Below are positions 25,235 through 34,053 of a DNA stretch of 64,000 nt, piece after piece. Positions within the stretch are counted from its first letter, which is position 1, and each line of letters starts with the position of its first letter. The translations under genes were made by a program, and so were the position numbers. Under the pieces are notes generated by a model. It saw nothing but the letters and a program-made list of their open reading frames with translations, was not told the DNA's origin and searched no databases. Source of the stretch: Natrinema sp031626495 (GTDB taxonomy: Archaea; Halobacteriota; Halobacteria; Halobacteriales; Natrialbaceae); contig NZ_JAMQOJ010000006.1 of NCBI RefSeq assembly GCF_031626495.1, positions 372,001 through 436,000 on the forward strand. The letters are read 5' to 3'.

Positions 25235-26125
25235 GTGACCACTGCTAGAACGAGACGTGCGGTTCTCGGAGCGGTTGGTGCTGGCCTCACCGGCGGTTGC
25301 CTCCAAAGCGAGCAGCGCTCCCAGACGCTCACTATGGGCGTCATTCCGGACGTCGATCCCGACACGGCTATCGAACAAAACACCGAGCTCGCCGCGTATC
25401 TCGAATTCGAACTGGACGTGTCGGTCGACCTGCGCACGACGACGGATTACGCCGGCCTCGTCCAGGCGATGACGGCCGAGCAGGTCGACCTCGGCTACTT
25501 CGGGGGCGTCTCCTATATCCTCGCCCACGATCGAGCGAACGCGAAACCGATCGTCGTGGGCAGCAAAAGCGGGACGACCGACTGGCACTCCGTGTTTATC
25601 GCTCACGAGTCGACGACCGTCACCTCGATGGACGACCTGAAGCGGTCCGCGGATTCGCTGGACCTGGCTTTCGGCGATCCTCTCAGTACGAGCGGTACGG
25701 TGATGCCGACCTATTATCTGCGACGCCGTCACGACCTGTTTCCGGATCGGGCGTTCAAATCGCTCACTCACGTCGGTGCCCACGATGCCGTCGTGGAAAC
25801 GGTGGCCGGCGGTAACAGCGATGTCGGCGCGCTCAACGCCCGCATTTACGACCGGCTCGTCGAGACCCGTTCCGTCGACGAGACTGTCACCGAAGTCTGG
25901 CAAACGCCCGGGTTCGCCGACTACCCCTGGGCAGTAAACGGCTCCCTGAATGAGGGGACTGTTTCAGGGATCCGCGACGCCTTCGCCAGTCTTGACGAGA
26001 AAGGGAAGGACGCTATCTTAGACCAGCAGAACGTCGACAAATACGTTGCAACCGACCACGAGGATTTCGAGGAGTTGGGCGACGCTGTCAGAATGATGGA
26101 ACTCCTGAACGATGACGACGGCTGA
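25235..26125 (+). CDS. PhnD-like ABC transporter substrate-binding lipoprotein
   Basis: 296 residues. The GTG-started N-terminus has a twin-arginine and lipobox signal (RTRRAVLGAVGAGLTGGC). The mature part resembles phosphate/phosphite/phosphonate-binding PhnD: LTMGVIPDVDP, TTTDYAGLVQAMTAEQVDLGYFGGVSYILAH, HSVFIAHESTTVTSMDDLK, FGDPLSTSGTVMPTYYL and VGAHDAVVETVAGGNSDVGAL. It would capture an oxyanion or phosphonate outside the membrane. It overlaps the ATPase gene by 14 bases. In this setting a selenium or other oxyanion is conceivable, but nothing in the sequence shows that. Confidence 0.87.
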   Translation: MTTARTRRAVLGAVGAGLTGGCLQSEQRSQTLTMGVIPDVDPDTAIEQNTELAAYLEFELDVSVDLRTTTDYAGLVQAMTAEQVDLGYFGGVSYILAHDRANAKPIVVGSKSGTTDWHSVFIAHESTTVTSMDDLKRSADSLDLAFGDPLSTSGTVMPTYYLRRRHDLFPDRAFKSLTHVGAHDAVVETVAGGNSDVGALNARIYDRLVETRSVDETVTEVWQTPGFADYPWAVNGSLNEGTVSGIRDAFASLDEKGKDAILDQQNVDKYVATDHEDFEELGDAVRMMELLNDDDG

Positions 26126-26942
26126 GCGATGCCACGAGTTGCGATTTGACGGCTTAACTAAAACGTTCGACGGTGATGTCGTCGTCGACGACGTGACGCT
26201 TAGTGTCACCGCCGGAGAGCGGGTCGCGGTCGTCGGTCCCTCAGGCGCTGGGAAGACGACGTTGCTTCGACTCGCGAGTGGTGCGGTGGCCCCGGACAAT
26301 GGAACTGTACGACTCGACGATGACCAACTCCGCTCCGCAGACGTCGCACACGCCTATCCCGGTAGCACCCTCGTCGACCGGCGGACTGCGTTGGCCAACG
26401 TCCTCGTCGGCGGTAGTTCGTCTCGCTCCTGGTGGCGCGGGCTGCTCGAACCGCTCGCGCCCCGAAATCCGACTCGGGCACTCGAGTTGCTCGACCGCGT
26501 TGGACTCGGTGAGAAGGCAGACGCACGAGCCGACACGCTCAGTGCGGGCGAACGCCAACGAGTAGCGTTCGCTCGAGCGCTGATGCAGGACGCGCCCGTC
26601 ATCGTCGCGGACGAACCGACGGCCAATCTCGATCCGTCGTCGAGCACCACTGTCCTCGACGTCCTCGACGACGTTGCGGGTGGACGGATGTCGATTACCG
26701 TCCTCCACGACATGGATCTCGCAGTCGCTCACTACGACCGCATCGTCGGAATCGTCGATGGCTCGGTTCGGTTCGATCGTCCGGCGGAGAGCACCACGGC
26801 CGCCGAGTTAGAGGACCTATCCGACCGGGACGAGGGAAACGCATCGGCCAGACCCGCTACCGCACATCGGTCGCCCCGAGACGTAGATGCGCCGAAACGG
26901 ATTGCGGAGAATCGGTACGAGCCAGCACAGCACTGGAAATGA
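26112..26942 (+). CDS. phnC: PhnC-like ABC transporter ATP-binding protein
   Basis: 276-residue ABC ATPase: Walker A VGPSGAGKTTLLRLASG, signature TLSAGERQRVAFARAL, Walker B PVIVADEPTANLDPS, then LHDMDLAVAHYDRIVG. The GSTLVDRRTALANVLVGG and WWRGLLEP segments are PhnC-like. A long charged C-terminal tail (~45 residues) follows. No PhnE permease is encoded next to it: the following gene is on the other strand. Confidence 0.88.
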   Translation: MTTAERCHELRFDGLTKTFDGDVVVDDVTLSVTAGERVAVVGPSGAGKTTLLRLASGAVAPDNGTVRLDDDQLRSADVAHAYPGSTLVDRRTALANVLVGGSSSRSWWRGLLEPLAPRNPTRALELLDRVGLGEKADARADTLSAGERQRVAFARALMQDAPVIVADEPTANLDPSSSTTVLDVLDDVAGGRMSITVLHDMDLAVAHYDRIVGIVDGSVRFDRPAESTTAAELEDLSDRDEGNASARPATAHRSPRDVDAPKRIAENRYEPAQHWK

Positions 26943-27089
26943 TTGTCAGTAGCGATTCAGTGAGTTCGCTGCCCGGAACCCGTAGATCCCTGATCTACGC
27001 CCGTTTGCACTGCAATCAAACTATTCGACTGGTCGGCTTAGTCTAGTCGCTTTGAAGAGCGCCACCGAAGCGGAAACAGTCGCCCGGAG

Positions 27090-28418
27090 TCACGGCTTCA
27101 CTTCCTTCGCCGCCTCGCGGTGAGACTCGAGTGAGAGTCCGATATCGTCTGCTCGCTGGCGAATCGCTTCCGCGTCGACGGTCGTCACGTCGCCGTCTTC
27201 GACGAGCACGTTCCCGTCGACCATCGTGAACATCACGTCTTCCCCGTGGGCGCCGAACACGAGGTGAGAGAGAACATCGTGCAACGGCGTCGCACGCGTG
27301 ATGTCTGTCCGAACGCCTACGATGTCGGCACGCCACCCTTCGCGAATCGCTCCCAGGCGGTCGAAGCCAGCCGCTTTCGCGCCGTTTATGGTGGCCATTT
27401 CGAATATCTCGCTGGCAGGGGTGGCGGTCGGGTCGAGTTGATCGACTTTCTGCAGGAGGCTTGCCTGTCGCATTTCGGTGAACGGATCGAGGGTGTTGTT
27501 ACAGGGGGGGCCGTCGTTGCCGAGGGCGACGTTGATGTCCCTGTCGAGGTAGTCCCAGACTGGGGCGATGCCGCTCGCGAGTTTCATATTCGAGGACGGA
27601 CAGTGGGTGACGTGGGTTCCCGTTTTCTCGAGCACTTCCCGTTCGCTCTCGTCCGTCCAGACACAGTGAGCGAGGACGACATCGTCGCCGGTGAGACCGA
27701 CTTCGTCCAGCCAATGAATATTCCGCATCCCCGTGTCCGCTTTGACGGTCTCGATTTCGCTTCGATTCTCGCTCGCGTGCGTATGAATCCTAACGCCCTC
27801 GTACCTGTCGGCGAGTTCGCGAGCGCCGCGCAGGCACTCCTCGGTGCAAGAGACGGCGAACCGTGGGGTGACGGCATACCTGATGCGATCGTCGAACGAA
27901 CCGTGGTACTCCTCGATGAGGCGTTCCGACTCGGCCAGTGCCGTTGACGTGTCTTCCAGAAGGCCTTTCGGCGACCGGCGGTCCATCATCACTTTCCCGA
28001 GGACGCCGCGAATGCCGATTTCGCCCGCGGCCTCGAATGCTTCGTCCGCATGGTCGACAGAGAGATGATCTACGCACGTCGTCGTTCCGCTCTCGATCAT
28101 CTCGAGGTAGCCGAGTTGAGCGGCCACTCTCATCTCCTCGGCTGAAAGCGACGCTTCCATCGGTAGAATATAGTCGAACAACCAGTCGAGGAGTTCCGTA
28201 TCGTCGGCGATTCCACGACCGAGACTCTGTACGGAGTGAATGTGTCCCCCGACGAGGCCGGGCAAAAGGACGTCGTACTCCTGTCGTTCGTGATCCGGAT
28301 ACTGATCGACGAGATCGTCTCGGTCTCCGACAGCCTCGATTACCGAATCATCCACGACAACGGCACCGTCCTGTATGACGGTGCTCGAGTCAGCGATTAC
28401 CGTGCCAGCGAGTAACAT
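27090..28418 (-). CDS. amidohydrolase, guanine/8-oxoguanine deaminase-like
   Basis: 442-residue metal-dependent amidohydrolase of the TRZ/ATZ class. Ligands visible: HIH in LPGLVGGHIHSVQ, HTHASEN, AHCVWTDESE and the Asp in ALGNDGPPCNNTLD; CPSSNMKLASGIAPV is the substrate-side loop typical of nucleobase deaminases. Guanine to xanthine (or a related deamination) fits the neighbouring permeases and hydroxylases. S-adenosylhomocysteine/methylthioadenosine deaminase or another triazine-type hydrolase cannot be excluded. Confidence 0.85.
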   Translation of the reverse strand: MLLAGTVIADSSTVIQDGAVVVDDSVIEAVGDRDDLVDQYPDHERQEYDVLLPGLVGGHIHSVQSLGRGIADDTELLDWLFDYILPMEASLSAEEMRVAAQLGYLEMIESGTTTCVDHLSVDHADEAFEAAGEIGIRGVLGKVMMDRRSPKGLLEDTSTALAESERLIEEYHGSFDDRIRYAVTPRFAVSCTEECLRGARELADRYEGVRIHTHASENRSEIETVKADTGMRNIHWLDEVGLTGDDVVLAHCVWTDESEREVLEKTGTHVTHCPSSNMKLASGIAPVWDYLDRDINVALGNDGPPCNNTLDPFTEMRQASLLQKVDQLDPTATPASEIFEMATINGAKAAGFDRLGAIREGWRADIVGVRTDITRATPLHDVLSHLVFGAHGEDVMFTMVDGNVLVEDGDVTTVDAEAIRQRADDIGLSLESHREAAKEVKP

Positions 28419-28878
28419 CCGGTAAGAGGGACAATTTATATCTTCAAAAGTCTTTCCTCCTCTTCCCCCAACGCGTTACGGATTTCGGTGATACTGTCGA
28501 ACCACGTCGCTCTCAAGCGTGTCGACTGCGTACCCGCTGCGTATCGATTACGTGGCTTTGTCACCACGAGTCCGAGAGATGAGAGGGTATCGCCGGCCGA
28601 CATCAGAATTAACACGCTTAGTCTGTTAAATCTTGGCGCGAGGGTCTATCAGCAGAGGGTCCGCTGCTTATCGGACTCCAACGGGACCGTCGTCCGTCAG
28701 CGCACTTTCCACGAGCGATCGTCCGTGTCGATATCCGAGCAGAATCGCTATCTACGCGACTGTAACTGCTCCGAAGTCGGTAACAGTTCGTCAGTGTCCG
28801 TGTCCAGAACTGCCACTCGCCGTGGACTACACGAGCGCGATGGTACGGAATCGAGCCGTAAAAACGAACGCCGCCTGA
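28419..28878. other. intergenic region, no supported gene
   Basis: 460 bases. A forward open frame (28488-28904) has no protein-like character and overlaps the S17e-like gene. An AT-rich stretch next to 28430-28450 is the probable promoter of the amidohydrolase. TTAACA...TGTTAA (28612-28628) is a weak inverted repeat. Nothing else is recognised. Confidence 0.4.
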
Positions 28879-29061
28879 TCAGTTTTCCGTCCGCTGTCTG
28901 GTGATATATCCCGCTATCCGGTTTCGAATCCGTGACGAGCCGACGTTCGTCATCTTCGCCACGACCTTGTTGTTCTCACTGAAATCGTTCGTAAACGAGT
29001 CTGGGTGTTGGCTCAATAACCGATCCCCGATGCTGATGATGTCTTCTGGCTCGGCCGTCAT
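28879..29061 (-). CDS. ribosomal protein S17e-like paralog (1)
   Basis: 60 residues, MTAEPEDIISIGDRLLSQHP, then FTNDFSENNKVVAKMTNVGSS and RIRNRIAGYITR. The C-terminal NRIAGYxTR box and the FxxDFxxNK pattern are those of archaeal 30S protein S17e. It is homologous to the gene at 29683-29874. Haloarchaea normally encode S17e elsewhere in the core genome, so this is an accessory copy with a possible regulatory or ribosome-variant role. Confidence 0.75.
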   Translation of the reverse strand: MTAEPEDIISIGDRLLSQHPDSFTNDFSENNKVVAKMTNVGSSRIRNRIAGYITRQRTEN

Positions 29062-29211
29062 CAGTTTACATATTCACTCATTTTATGCTTAAGCCCTTTG
29101 GTTGAACACCCGCTTGCCGGTGGTCTCGATCGAATCGATTGCGCCTCAGCGGGTTCTAGAACGCCTACGGATCAGTATCTGTCTTCGTAGCTCACCTCTC
29201 GAATGAGACCG

Positions 29212-29454
29212 TTACGCGGAAACCGAGCCACTGGCCCGGTGATCAGTGAGTTGTACATCGTAGTACTCGATGAACTTGATCAGGTCGTACTGTGCGAGCT
29301 CTGTAGCGATCTCCGGGTCGACCCCGGCTACGATCTCGTTTTCGATCACCCGAAGTAGACAGTCTTTCGCTCGTTCCGATAACTCGTCAAAGTGACAGAT
29401 ATGGGTCCGTTCGGTGGGTGTTTCTCTGCTGTTTACGGTGACTCTCCGTGTCAT
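29212..29454 (-). CDS. small haloarchaeal protein, unknown function
   Basis: 80 residues from ATG 29454, including HICHFDELSERAKDCLLRVIENEIV and ELAQYDLIKFIEYYDVQ, an amphipathic helical pattern. The frame starts earlier with TTG/GTG, but the ATG is preferred. I do not recognise a named family; it looks like the short helical proteins common in haloarchaeal genomes. It lies between the two S17e-like genes. Confidence 0.55.
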   Translation of the reverse strand: MTRRVTVNSRETPTERTHICHFDELSERAKDCLLRVIENEIVAGVDPEIATELAQYDLIKFIEYYDVQLTDHRASGSVSA

Positions 29455-29682
29455 GGTAATCGATCCCACTGTGCTTTCTGGCTGCGGGATAATCAATATT
29501 CCGTCGACACACGGCTACACCGAGTATCGACGATCGAAACCTGCAAAGAGGCAAATCTCACAATAGTCGCCACAGGCGCGTTTGCTGTGATAGCGTGACT
29601 TCGCTTCGCGAAGGTTCGTCGTTGTACGTCACCGTCACACACTTTGCCAAAGAATTATTATCAACGACATCGTGTCATCAGT

Positions 29683-29874
29683 ATGCCCTCAAACGCCAGT
29701 GATATCATATCTATCGGTAATACGTTGATCGAACAGCATCCAAACACTTTCACCGATGATTTCGAGGAGAACAAGATCCGCGTCGAACAGTTGACCAGCG
29801 TAGAGGCCAAACGAGTTAGAAACCGAATAGCTGGTTATATAACCAGAAAACAAAAAGAACGCGAGTTACAGTAG
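29683..29874 (+). CDS. ribosomal protein S17e-like paralog (2)
   Basis: 63 residues, MPSNASDIISIGNTLIEQHP, then FTDDFEENKIRVEQLTSVEAK and RVRNRIAGYITRKQKER, closely matching archaeal S17e (FxDDFExNK and VRNRIAGYxTRKQ). ATG 29683 is preceded by an AT-rich agaattatta about 25 bases upstream, a likely leaderless promoter. It is divergent from the other paralog, with a helical small protein between them. Confidence 0.8.
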   Translation: MPSNASDIISIGNTLIEQHPNTFTDDFEENKIRVEQLTSVEAKRVRNRIAGYITRKQKERELQ

Positions 29875-30244
29875 CCAGATAAACGGATTCTGTCTGCCTA
29901 ATGCGGAGTATATTTTTCGACTTCTTTCGCGATCATCACTTTGAATTCCACTTATCGGAAATTCTCCGTTCCCATTGGCCACGATTACTCTATCGGGGTT
30001 CCCTCAATCACACGGCATCAGTCGATGGTAGTAGTGGCGGACGGCTTTCGCAATCCCTCTTTCCGAGCGACGGTACTGGTCGAATCTGGAGGCGATCACT
30101 CCCACTCGAAGTCCGTCTATAGCGTTGATCCGGTAGAGATTCACTGTCGCGCCCGCCGAACAGTAGTTGAGACCGGGCCTCAATGCATATACCATCCTGC
30201 GAGCACACCGTCTAGACGGGAATCAATGAGTTCTTGGACCGGAC
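29875..30244. other. intergenic region, no supported gene
   Basis: 370 bases downstream of the S17e-like gene and of modC. Overlapping frames on both strands lack recognisable domains. I see no clear terminator or RNA gene. Confidence 0.4.
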
Positions 30245-31306
30245 CTACTCGACTTCCGGAATCAGATGTATCGACTCTTGCGGAATCAGTACTTGGACTT
30301 CTGAGCCGACCTCGAGCGCCAGTCGTTCGAACGTCGGCGGACGAACGTTCGCTGTGAGAGTGTGCGATCCCGCTTCGATCTCGATATCGACCCGATACTC
30401 GCTTCCCTCGTTCAACCACCGAGCAACCGTCCCCGTGACTCTATTCGCCGTTCGGTCACCGTCAGCAACATAGGAGGGTTCGACCTCTACCCGAGAGGGA
30501 TGGATACAGACCGTCACGGCCGACGCAGAGAGGTTCGACGCGGTCGTCTGGAACTGAGTGTCGCCGAACCGAACTCTCGATCCATCAGCGGTCCGGTCGG
30601 TCACTGTTCCCTCGAACAGGTTCTCGTTCCCGGTAAAGCGGGCGACGAATCGACTAGCCGGCCGCGTGAGCACCGTCGACGGCGTGCCCACCTGCTCGAG
30701 GTCACCGTCTCGAACGATGGCGATTCGGTCACCGAGTGCCGTCGCCGTCCGCTGGTCGTGCGTGACGTAGAGAATCGGAATCTCGAGCGATTCGAACAGG
30801 CTGTGCAGTTCGTCCCGGAGCCGTTTTCGGATCGGCGCGTCGAGGCTCGATAACGGCTCGTCGAGGAGTAACACGTCCGGTTCGGTCGCCAGCGTTCGCG
30901 CGAGGGCGACTCGTTGTCGTTCCCCGCCGGAGAGCGTCGGGGGCTTTCTATCGAGAACCCCGTCGAGTTCGAGAAGCGTCGAAAGTTCGTCGACGCGATC
31001 GCTGGCTGTAGCCGCGTAAGCGATGTTTTCTCGGGCGGTCATATGTGGGAAGAGCGCTCCCTCTTGGAAGACCATCCCCACCTGTCGATCTTCGAGCGGC
31101 AAGCCGACCAGTTCTCTCCCATCGAGTCTAATTAAACCGGAATCCGGAGTGGCGATACCGGCGATCAGCGAGAGCAGTGTCGTCTTCCCGCTGCCTGACG
31201 GCCCCAGGACGGCGAGCACTTCATCGTCGACCGTCAGGTCCACCGGGCCGAAGTCGAATTGGCCGTACGATTTGCTCAGTCGGGAGAGTTCAAGTGTCAT
31301 TCCCAT
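30245..31306 (-). CDS. modC: molybdate/tungstate ABC transporter ATP-binding protein
   Basis: 353 residues. ABC core: GPSGSGKTTLLSLIAG (Walker A), TLSGGERQRVALARTL (signature), DVLLLDEPLSSLDAP (Walker B), YVTHDQRTATALGD. A ~110-residue C-terminal part (TVTDRTADGSRVRFGD, VCIHPSRVEVEP) is a MOP/TOBE-type regulatory domain. The start overlaps the permease by 10 bases. It energises oxyanion uptake for the Mo hydroxylases. A tungstate (Wtp/Tup) assignment is equally possible. Confidence 0.88.
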   Translation of the reverse strand: MGMTLELSRLSKSYGQFDFGPVDLTVDDEVLAVLGPSGSGKTTLLSLIAGIATPDSGLIRLDGRELVGLPLEDRQVGMVFQEGALFPHMTARENIAYAATASDRVDELSTLLELDGVLDRKPPTLSGGERQRVALARTLATEPDVLLLDEPLSSLDAPIRKRLRDELHSLFESLEIPILYVTHDQRTATALGDRIAIVRDGDLEQVGTPSTVLTRPASRFVARFTGNENLFEGTVTDRTADGSRVRFGDTQFQTTASNLSASAVTVCIHPSRVEVEPSYVADGDRTANRVTGTVARWLNEGSEYRVDIEIEAGSHTLTANVRPPTFERLALEVGSEVQVLIPQESIHLIPEVE

Positions 31307-32112
31307 GGGTTCGATGCGATCGTGTTGAGGACTGTGAGCGCCACGACAGCGATCACGACCAGGAGTATCGCGACTGGATAGGCGTTATCCAGACCGAGTT
31401 CGATAAACGCCACCCAGATCTGGACCGGCATCGTTCGGGGATAGTACGCCATCATCATCGTCGCGCCGAACTCACCGATCGCTCGTGCAAAGGCGAGGGT
31501 CACTCCGGCGAGAATTCCCGGGCCGGCCAAGGGTAGCGTTACGTGTCGAGCGGTCGTCAATCGGCTCTTCCCCATCGATCGAGAAGCGTATTCGAGGGTC
31601 TGGTCAACGCTCTCGAATGCCGCTTTGGCCGTAACGACCACGAACGGCGATGCGACGAAGGTCTGGGCAAGCACCACGCCAGCGAGCGACCGTGTCAGTG
31701 GGAACCCAGCAGCAATCGCGGCTTCACCGAGCAGTGATCCCGGGCCGAAAACAGTGAGTAGCACGATCCCGCCGACTGTCGGGGGCAGCACCAACGGGAG
31801 CACCACGACTGCGAGGACGACCTTCGTCACAGCCCCGTCGGTGCGTGCGAGCCAGTACGCGAGCGGCAAGCCGAACAGTGTAGCGACGACTGTGCTGATC
31901 GACGCCGACAGAAGCGACGTGGTCGCCGAATCCACGACGGTCGGATTGTTTATCCGAGCGAGTATATCCCCAGCCGGTACCGAGAGAAACAGTGACACCA
32001 ACGGGACGACGTAGTACAGGAGTAACACCCCTCCCAGGACGAGCGCAACGCTGAGCCAGTCGAATCCGAACGTGACCGGTCCTGAACGATTCGAATTTGA
32101 ACGTGTCGCCAT
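31297..32112 (-). CDS. modB: molybdate/tungstate ABC transporter permease
   Basis: 271-residue membrane protein with about six hydrophobic segments and the permease EAA loop (EYASRSMGKSRLTTARHVTLPLAGPGIL). AFARAIGEFGATMMMAYYPRTMP is characteristic of ModB/WtpB-type permeases. Its ATG abuts the stop of the binding-protein gene, and its end overlaps modC by 10 bases. Confidence 0.9.
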   Translation of the reverse strand: MATRSNSNRSGPVTFGFDWLSVALVLGGVLLLYYVVPLVSLFLSVPAGDILARINNPTVVDSATTSLLSASISTVVATLFGLPLAYWLARTDGAVTKVVLAVVVLPLVLPPTVGGIVLLTVFGPGSLLGEAAIAAGFPLTRSLAGVVLAQTFVASPFVVVTAKAAFESVDQTLEYASRSMGKSRLTTARHVTLPLAGPGILAGVTLAFARAIGEFGATMMMAYYPRTMPVQIWVAFIELGLDNAYPVAILLVVIAVVALTVLNTIASNPWE

Positions 32113-33126
32113 TCAAATCAGGACAGTGACGTCCGAGACGGTTGACGATAGTGCTTCGTGAGGTCCGCCGAGCCGGGATTGATTCTCCTTGGACTGGTCG
32201 GTTGCCTGTCTGACGCGTTGGGGCACGTCGCCCGTATGGGCAGGGAACTGCTCGCGAAGGAGGAATCCGTGGTCTTCGAGATAACTCCCGGTCGTATGAG
32301 CGTCGAACACGGAGACTGCAGCGTCGCTCATGTGCCGAATGGTCGAACCGTAACTGATGGGACCGCCCTGTATTTCTTGACCACTCGGCAGTGTGTACGA
32401 CGTCGTCGAGTACCAATCCTCGGCGTACTGTGGATCACTCAGATTGATCTGATCCGGCAACTCGATGTATTCGTAATCGCGTTCGACGGCCATATTGCGG
32501 TAGGAGATCGCTGCGTCGATGGAGCCAGTTTCGAACTGACTGATCAACGACGTTTCGGGGTAAATCTGATCTCGTTCGAGGATTTGCTCTCTGAGGTTCG
32601 ACGCGTCGTCGTAGTACCGTGAGGCGAGTTCGAGCATGAAGAGGGCACGATATCCAAGTGGGTCTTGGTCTGGGTCGGTTCGACCGATTTTCACGCTCCC
32701 GTCGACCATCGGTTCGTACCAACGCCTGGTTCCTGCCTCGGCCAAGCGCTCCCCGCCAGCTGTGTCCGGATTGTACGCGATGACGACGGAGTTGCTGGTG
32801 AACATAGAGTGCCACGGAGGCGAAAGCGGTTCCTCAAAGAGCGCCACGTCGGCGACTGAGACGATATCAGGGTCACGTTGCCCTTCGTCGATCATTCGAG
32901 CAACCGTCGCAGAGCCGTGCGCTTCGATTTCAATTGGAACGTCTACAGCGGGCTTGAGCCCGTTAGCTATTGCATTCTGGAGGCTGCCAGCTGCGAGGAT
33001 GGCGACCGTCGTCGATTGACTACCATCTTGACCGCTCTTACCCGTACAGCCCGCACTGCCAGCGATGGCCGCCGCCCCAGCAGTCAGGAGGAACCGTCGT
33101 CGCGTAGTAGGGCATCTATCGGTCAT
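32113..33126 (-). CDS. modA: molybdate/tungstate-binding lipoprotein
   Basis: 337 residues with a Tat-lipoprotein signal (TTRRRFLLTAGAAAIAGSAGC). The mature protein begins VAILAAGSLQNAIANGL, the ModA/WtpA oxyanion pocket start, with IEAHGSATVARMIDEGQRDPDIVSVADVALFE and KIGRTDPDQDPLGYRALFMLEL typical of the WtpA branch of tungstate/molybdate binders. First gene of modABC on this strand, divergent from the Tfx-type regulator with a 63-base gap. Confidence 0.9.
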   Translation of the reverse strand: MTDRCPTTRRRFLLTAGAAAIAGSAGCTGKSGQDGSQSTTVAILAAGSLQNAIANGLKPAVDVPIEIEAHGSATVARMIDEGQRDPDIVSVADVALFEEPLSPPWHSMFTSNSVVIAYNPDTAGGERLAEAGTRRWYEPMVDGSVKIGRTDPDQDPLGYRALFMLELASRYYDDASNLREQILERDQIYPETSLISQFETGSIDAAISYRNMAVERDYEYIELPDQINLSDPQYAEDWYSTTSYTLPSGQEIQGGPISYGSTIRHMSDAAVSVFDAHTTGSYLEDHGFLLREQFPAHTGDVPQRVRQATDQSKENQSRLGGPHEALSSTVSDVTVLI

Positions 33127-33189
33127 CCATACGAGATAGAGAACCGTTTGAGGGAAAAGCTTATCTCAAATACATCTGTTTGACTCTGT
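33127..33189. promoter_or_regulatory. shared divergent promoter of modABC and tfx-type regulator
   Basis: 63 bases separate the two start codons, so both promoters and any operator must overlap here. AT-rich runs (aagcttatctcaaatac, about 33157-33172) serve as TATA-like elements. The arrangement suggests autoregulation and oxyanion control by the Tfx protein (inference). Confidence 0.4.
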
Positions 33190-33615
33190 ATGATCTCTGC
33201 AGAATCGACGATATTGACCGAACGACAGGTAGAGGTACTTAAACTCCGAGAGCAAGGGCAGACCCAACAGGAAGTTGCGGACCAACTGGGAACGACCGAC
33301 TCGAATATCAGTGCCATCGAACGAGCGGCAGAACAGAATATCGAGAAGGCCCGACGGACATTAGAGCTCGTCCGGACGGTTCGGGCACCGATTCAGTTTT
33401 CCGTCTCTCCGGGGATGAGTTTCGATGATCTGGTCGCCAGCGTCTATTCACACGGAGATGACGCTGGCATCAAAATCGCGTACTGTCGTCCGGAGCTCTA
33501 TACACACCTCTATGGGGTTCTCGAAGAGTGTACGAACCAGAATGAACTGAAGACGACTATTGATGTCGGAATTACCAACGAGGGCGAGGTGAGAGTCTTC
33601 ACCGAGGACTTCTGA
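33190..33615 (+). CDS. Tfx-family DNA-binding regulator
   Basis: 141 residues. N-terminal helix-turn-helix TERQVEVLKLREQGQTQQEVADQLGTTDSNISAIERAAEQNIEKA is the Tfx signature; a C-terminal sensing domain (FSVSPGMSFDDLVASVYSH) follows. The founding member, Tfx of Methanothermobacter, binds the promoter of the molybdenum formylmethanofuran dehydrogenase operon. Divergence from modABC supports a role in Mo-dependent control here. Confidence 0.88.
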   Translation: MISAESTILTERQVEVLKLREQGQTQQEVADQLGTTDSNISAIERAAEQNIEKARRTLELVRTVRAPIQFSVSPGMSFDDLVASVYSHGDDAGIKIAYCRPELYTHLYGVLEECTNQNELKTTIDVGITNEGEVRVFTEDF

Positions 33616-34053
33616 GTGTGGCTCTTGCTCGTGAGTCTCACCGGACTGTCTTTCGGCGATTCGCCCAGCGACCATACGCCGAGTGGCCCGTGTATGATTC
33701 GACGCCGCTATACGTCCGAACCTCGCTCGCTGGACTGGAGTCGGACGTACGCGTCGTGTCGGAGATATAGTTTAGCCACAACGAGCACGTGTTTATAGAC
33801 CAGTTCATCTGCTCGTTTCCACTGGCCTATCTCATCTTCGACGCGCTCCCTATTTGATATAGCTGCATACGATTTATTCATTCCTGAACCTCCTCAATAC
33901 GCCCTCAGGCTCCCGTAATCTCCGGATAATCACCTCCGCGGAAACACACTTGATTAGCTCAATAATCAAGTGTGGTTTTATGAGAGTCCGTCCCCTCTAC
34001 GAATCACGAACGATGCAACCCAGCAGGAAACCGCCTCTCGAGGGTGATCGAGC
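33616..34053. other. intergenic region before integrase
   Basis: 438 bases with no supported gene. The notable content is a long palindrome at 33945-33974 and a ttttatg TATA-like run just after it (about 33976-33982), upstream of the GTG start of the integrase. No tRNA gene or obvious attachment core was found. Confidence 0.45.
33945..33974. promoter_or_regulatory. 30-base palindrome upstream of integrase
   Basis: Perfect 12-base arms CACACTTGATTA and TAATCAAGTGTG around a six-base spacer (gctcaa). It is about 80 bases before the integrase start and next to a TATA-like run. It may be a repressor operator, an integrase arm/core site or an origin-type repeat. Confidence 0.6.

Noticed and set aside
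28488..28904. 138-codon forward frame
   Set aside because: Basic, Ser/Arg-rich noise-like composition unlike halophilic proteins, and it overlaps the S17e-like gene.
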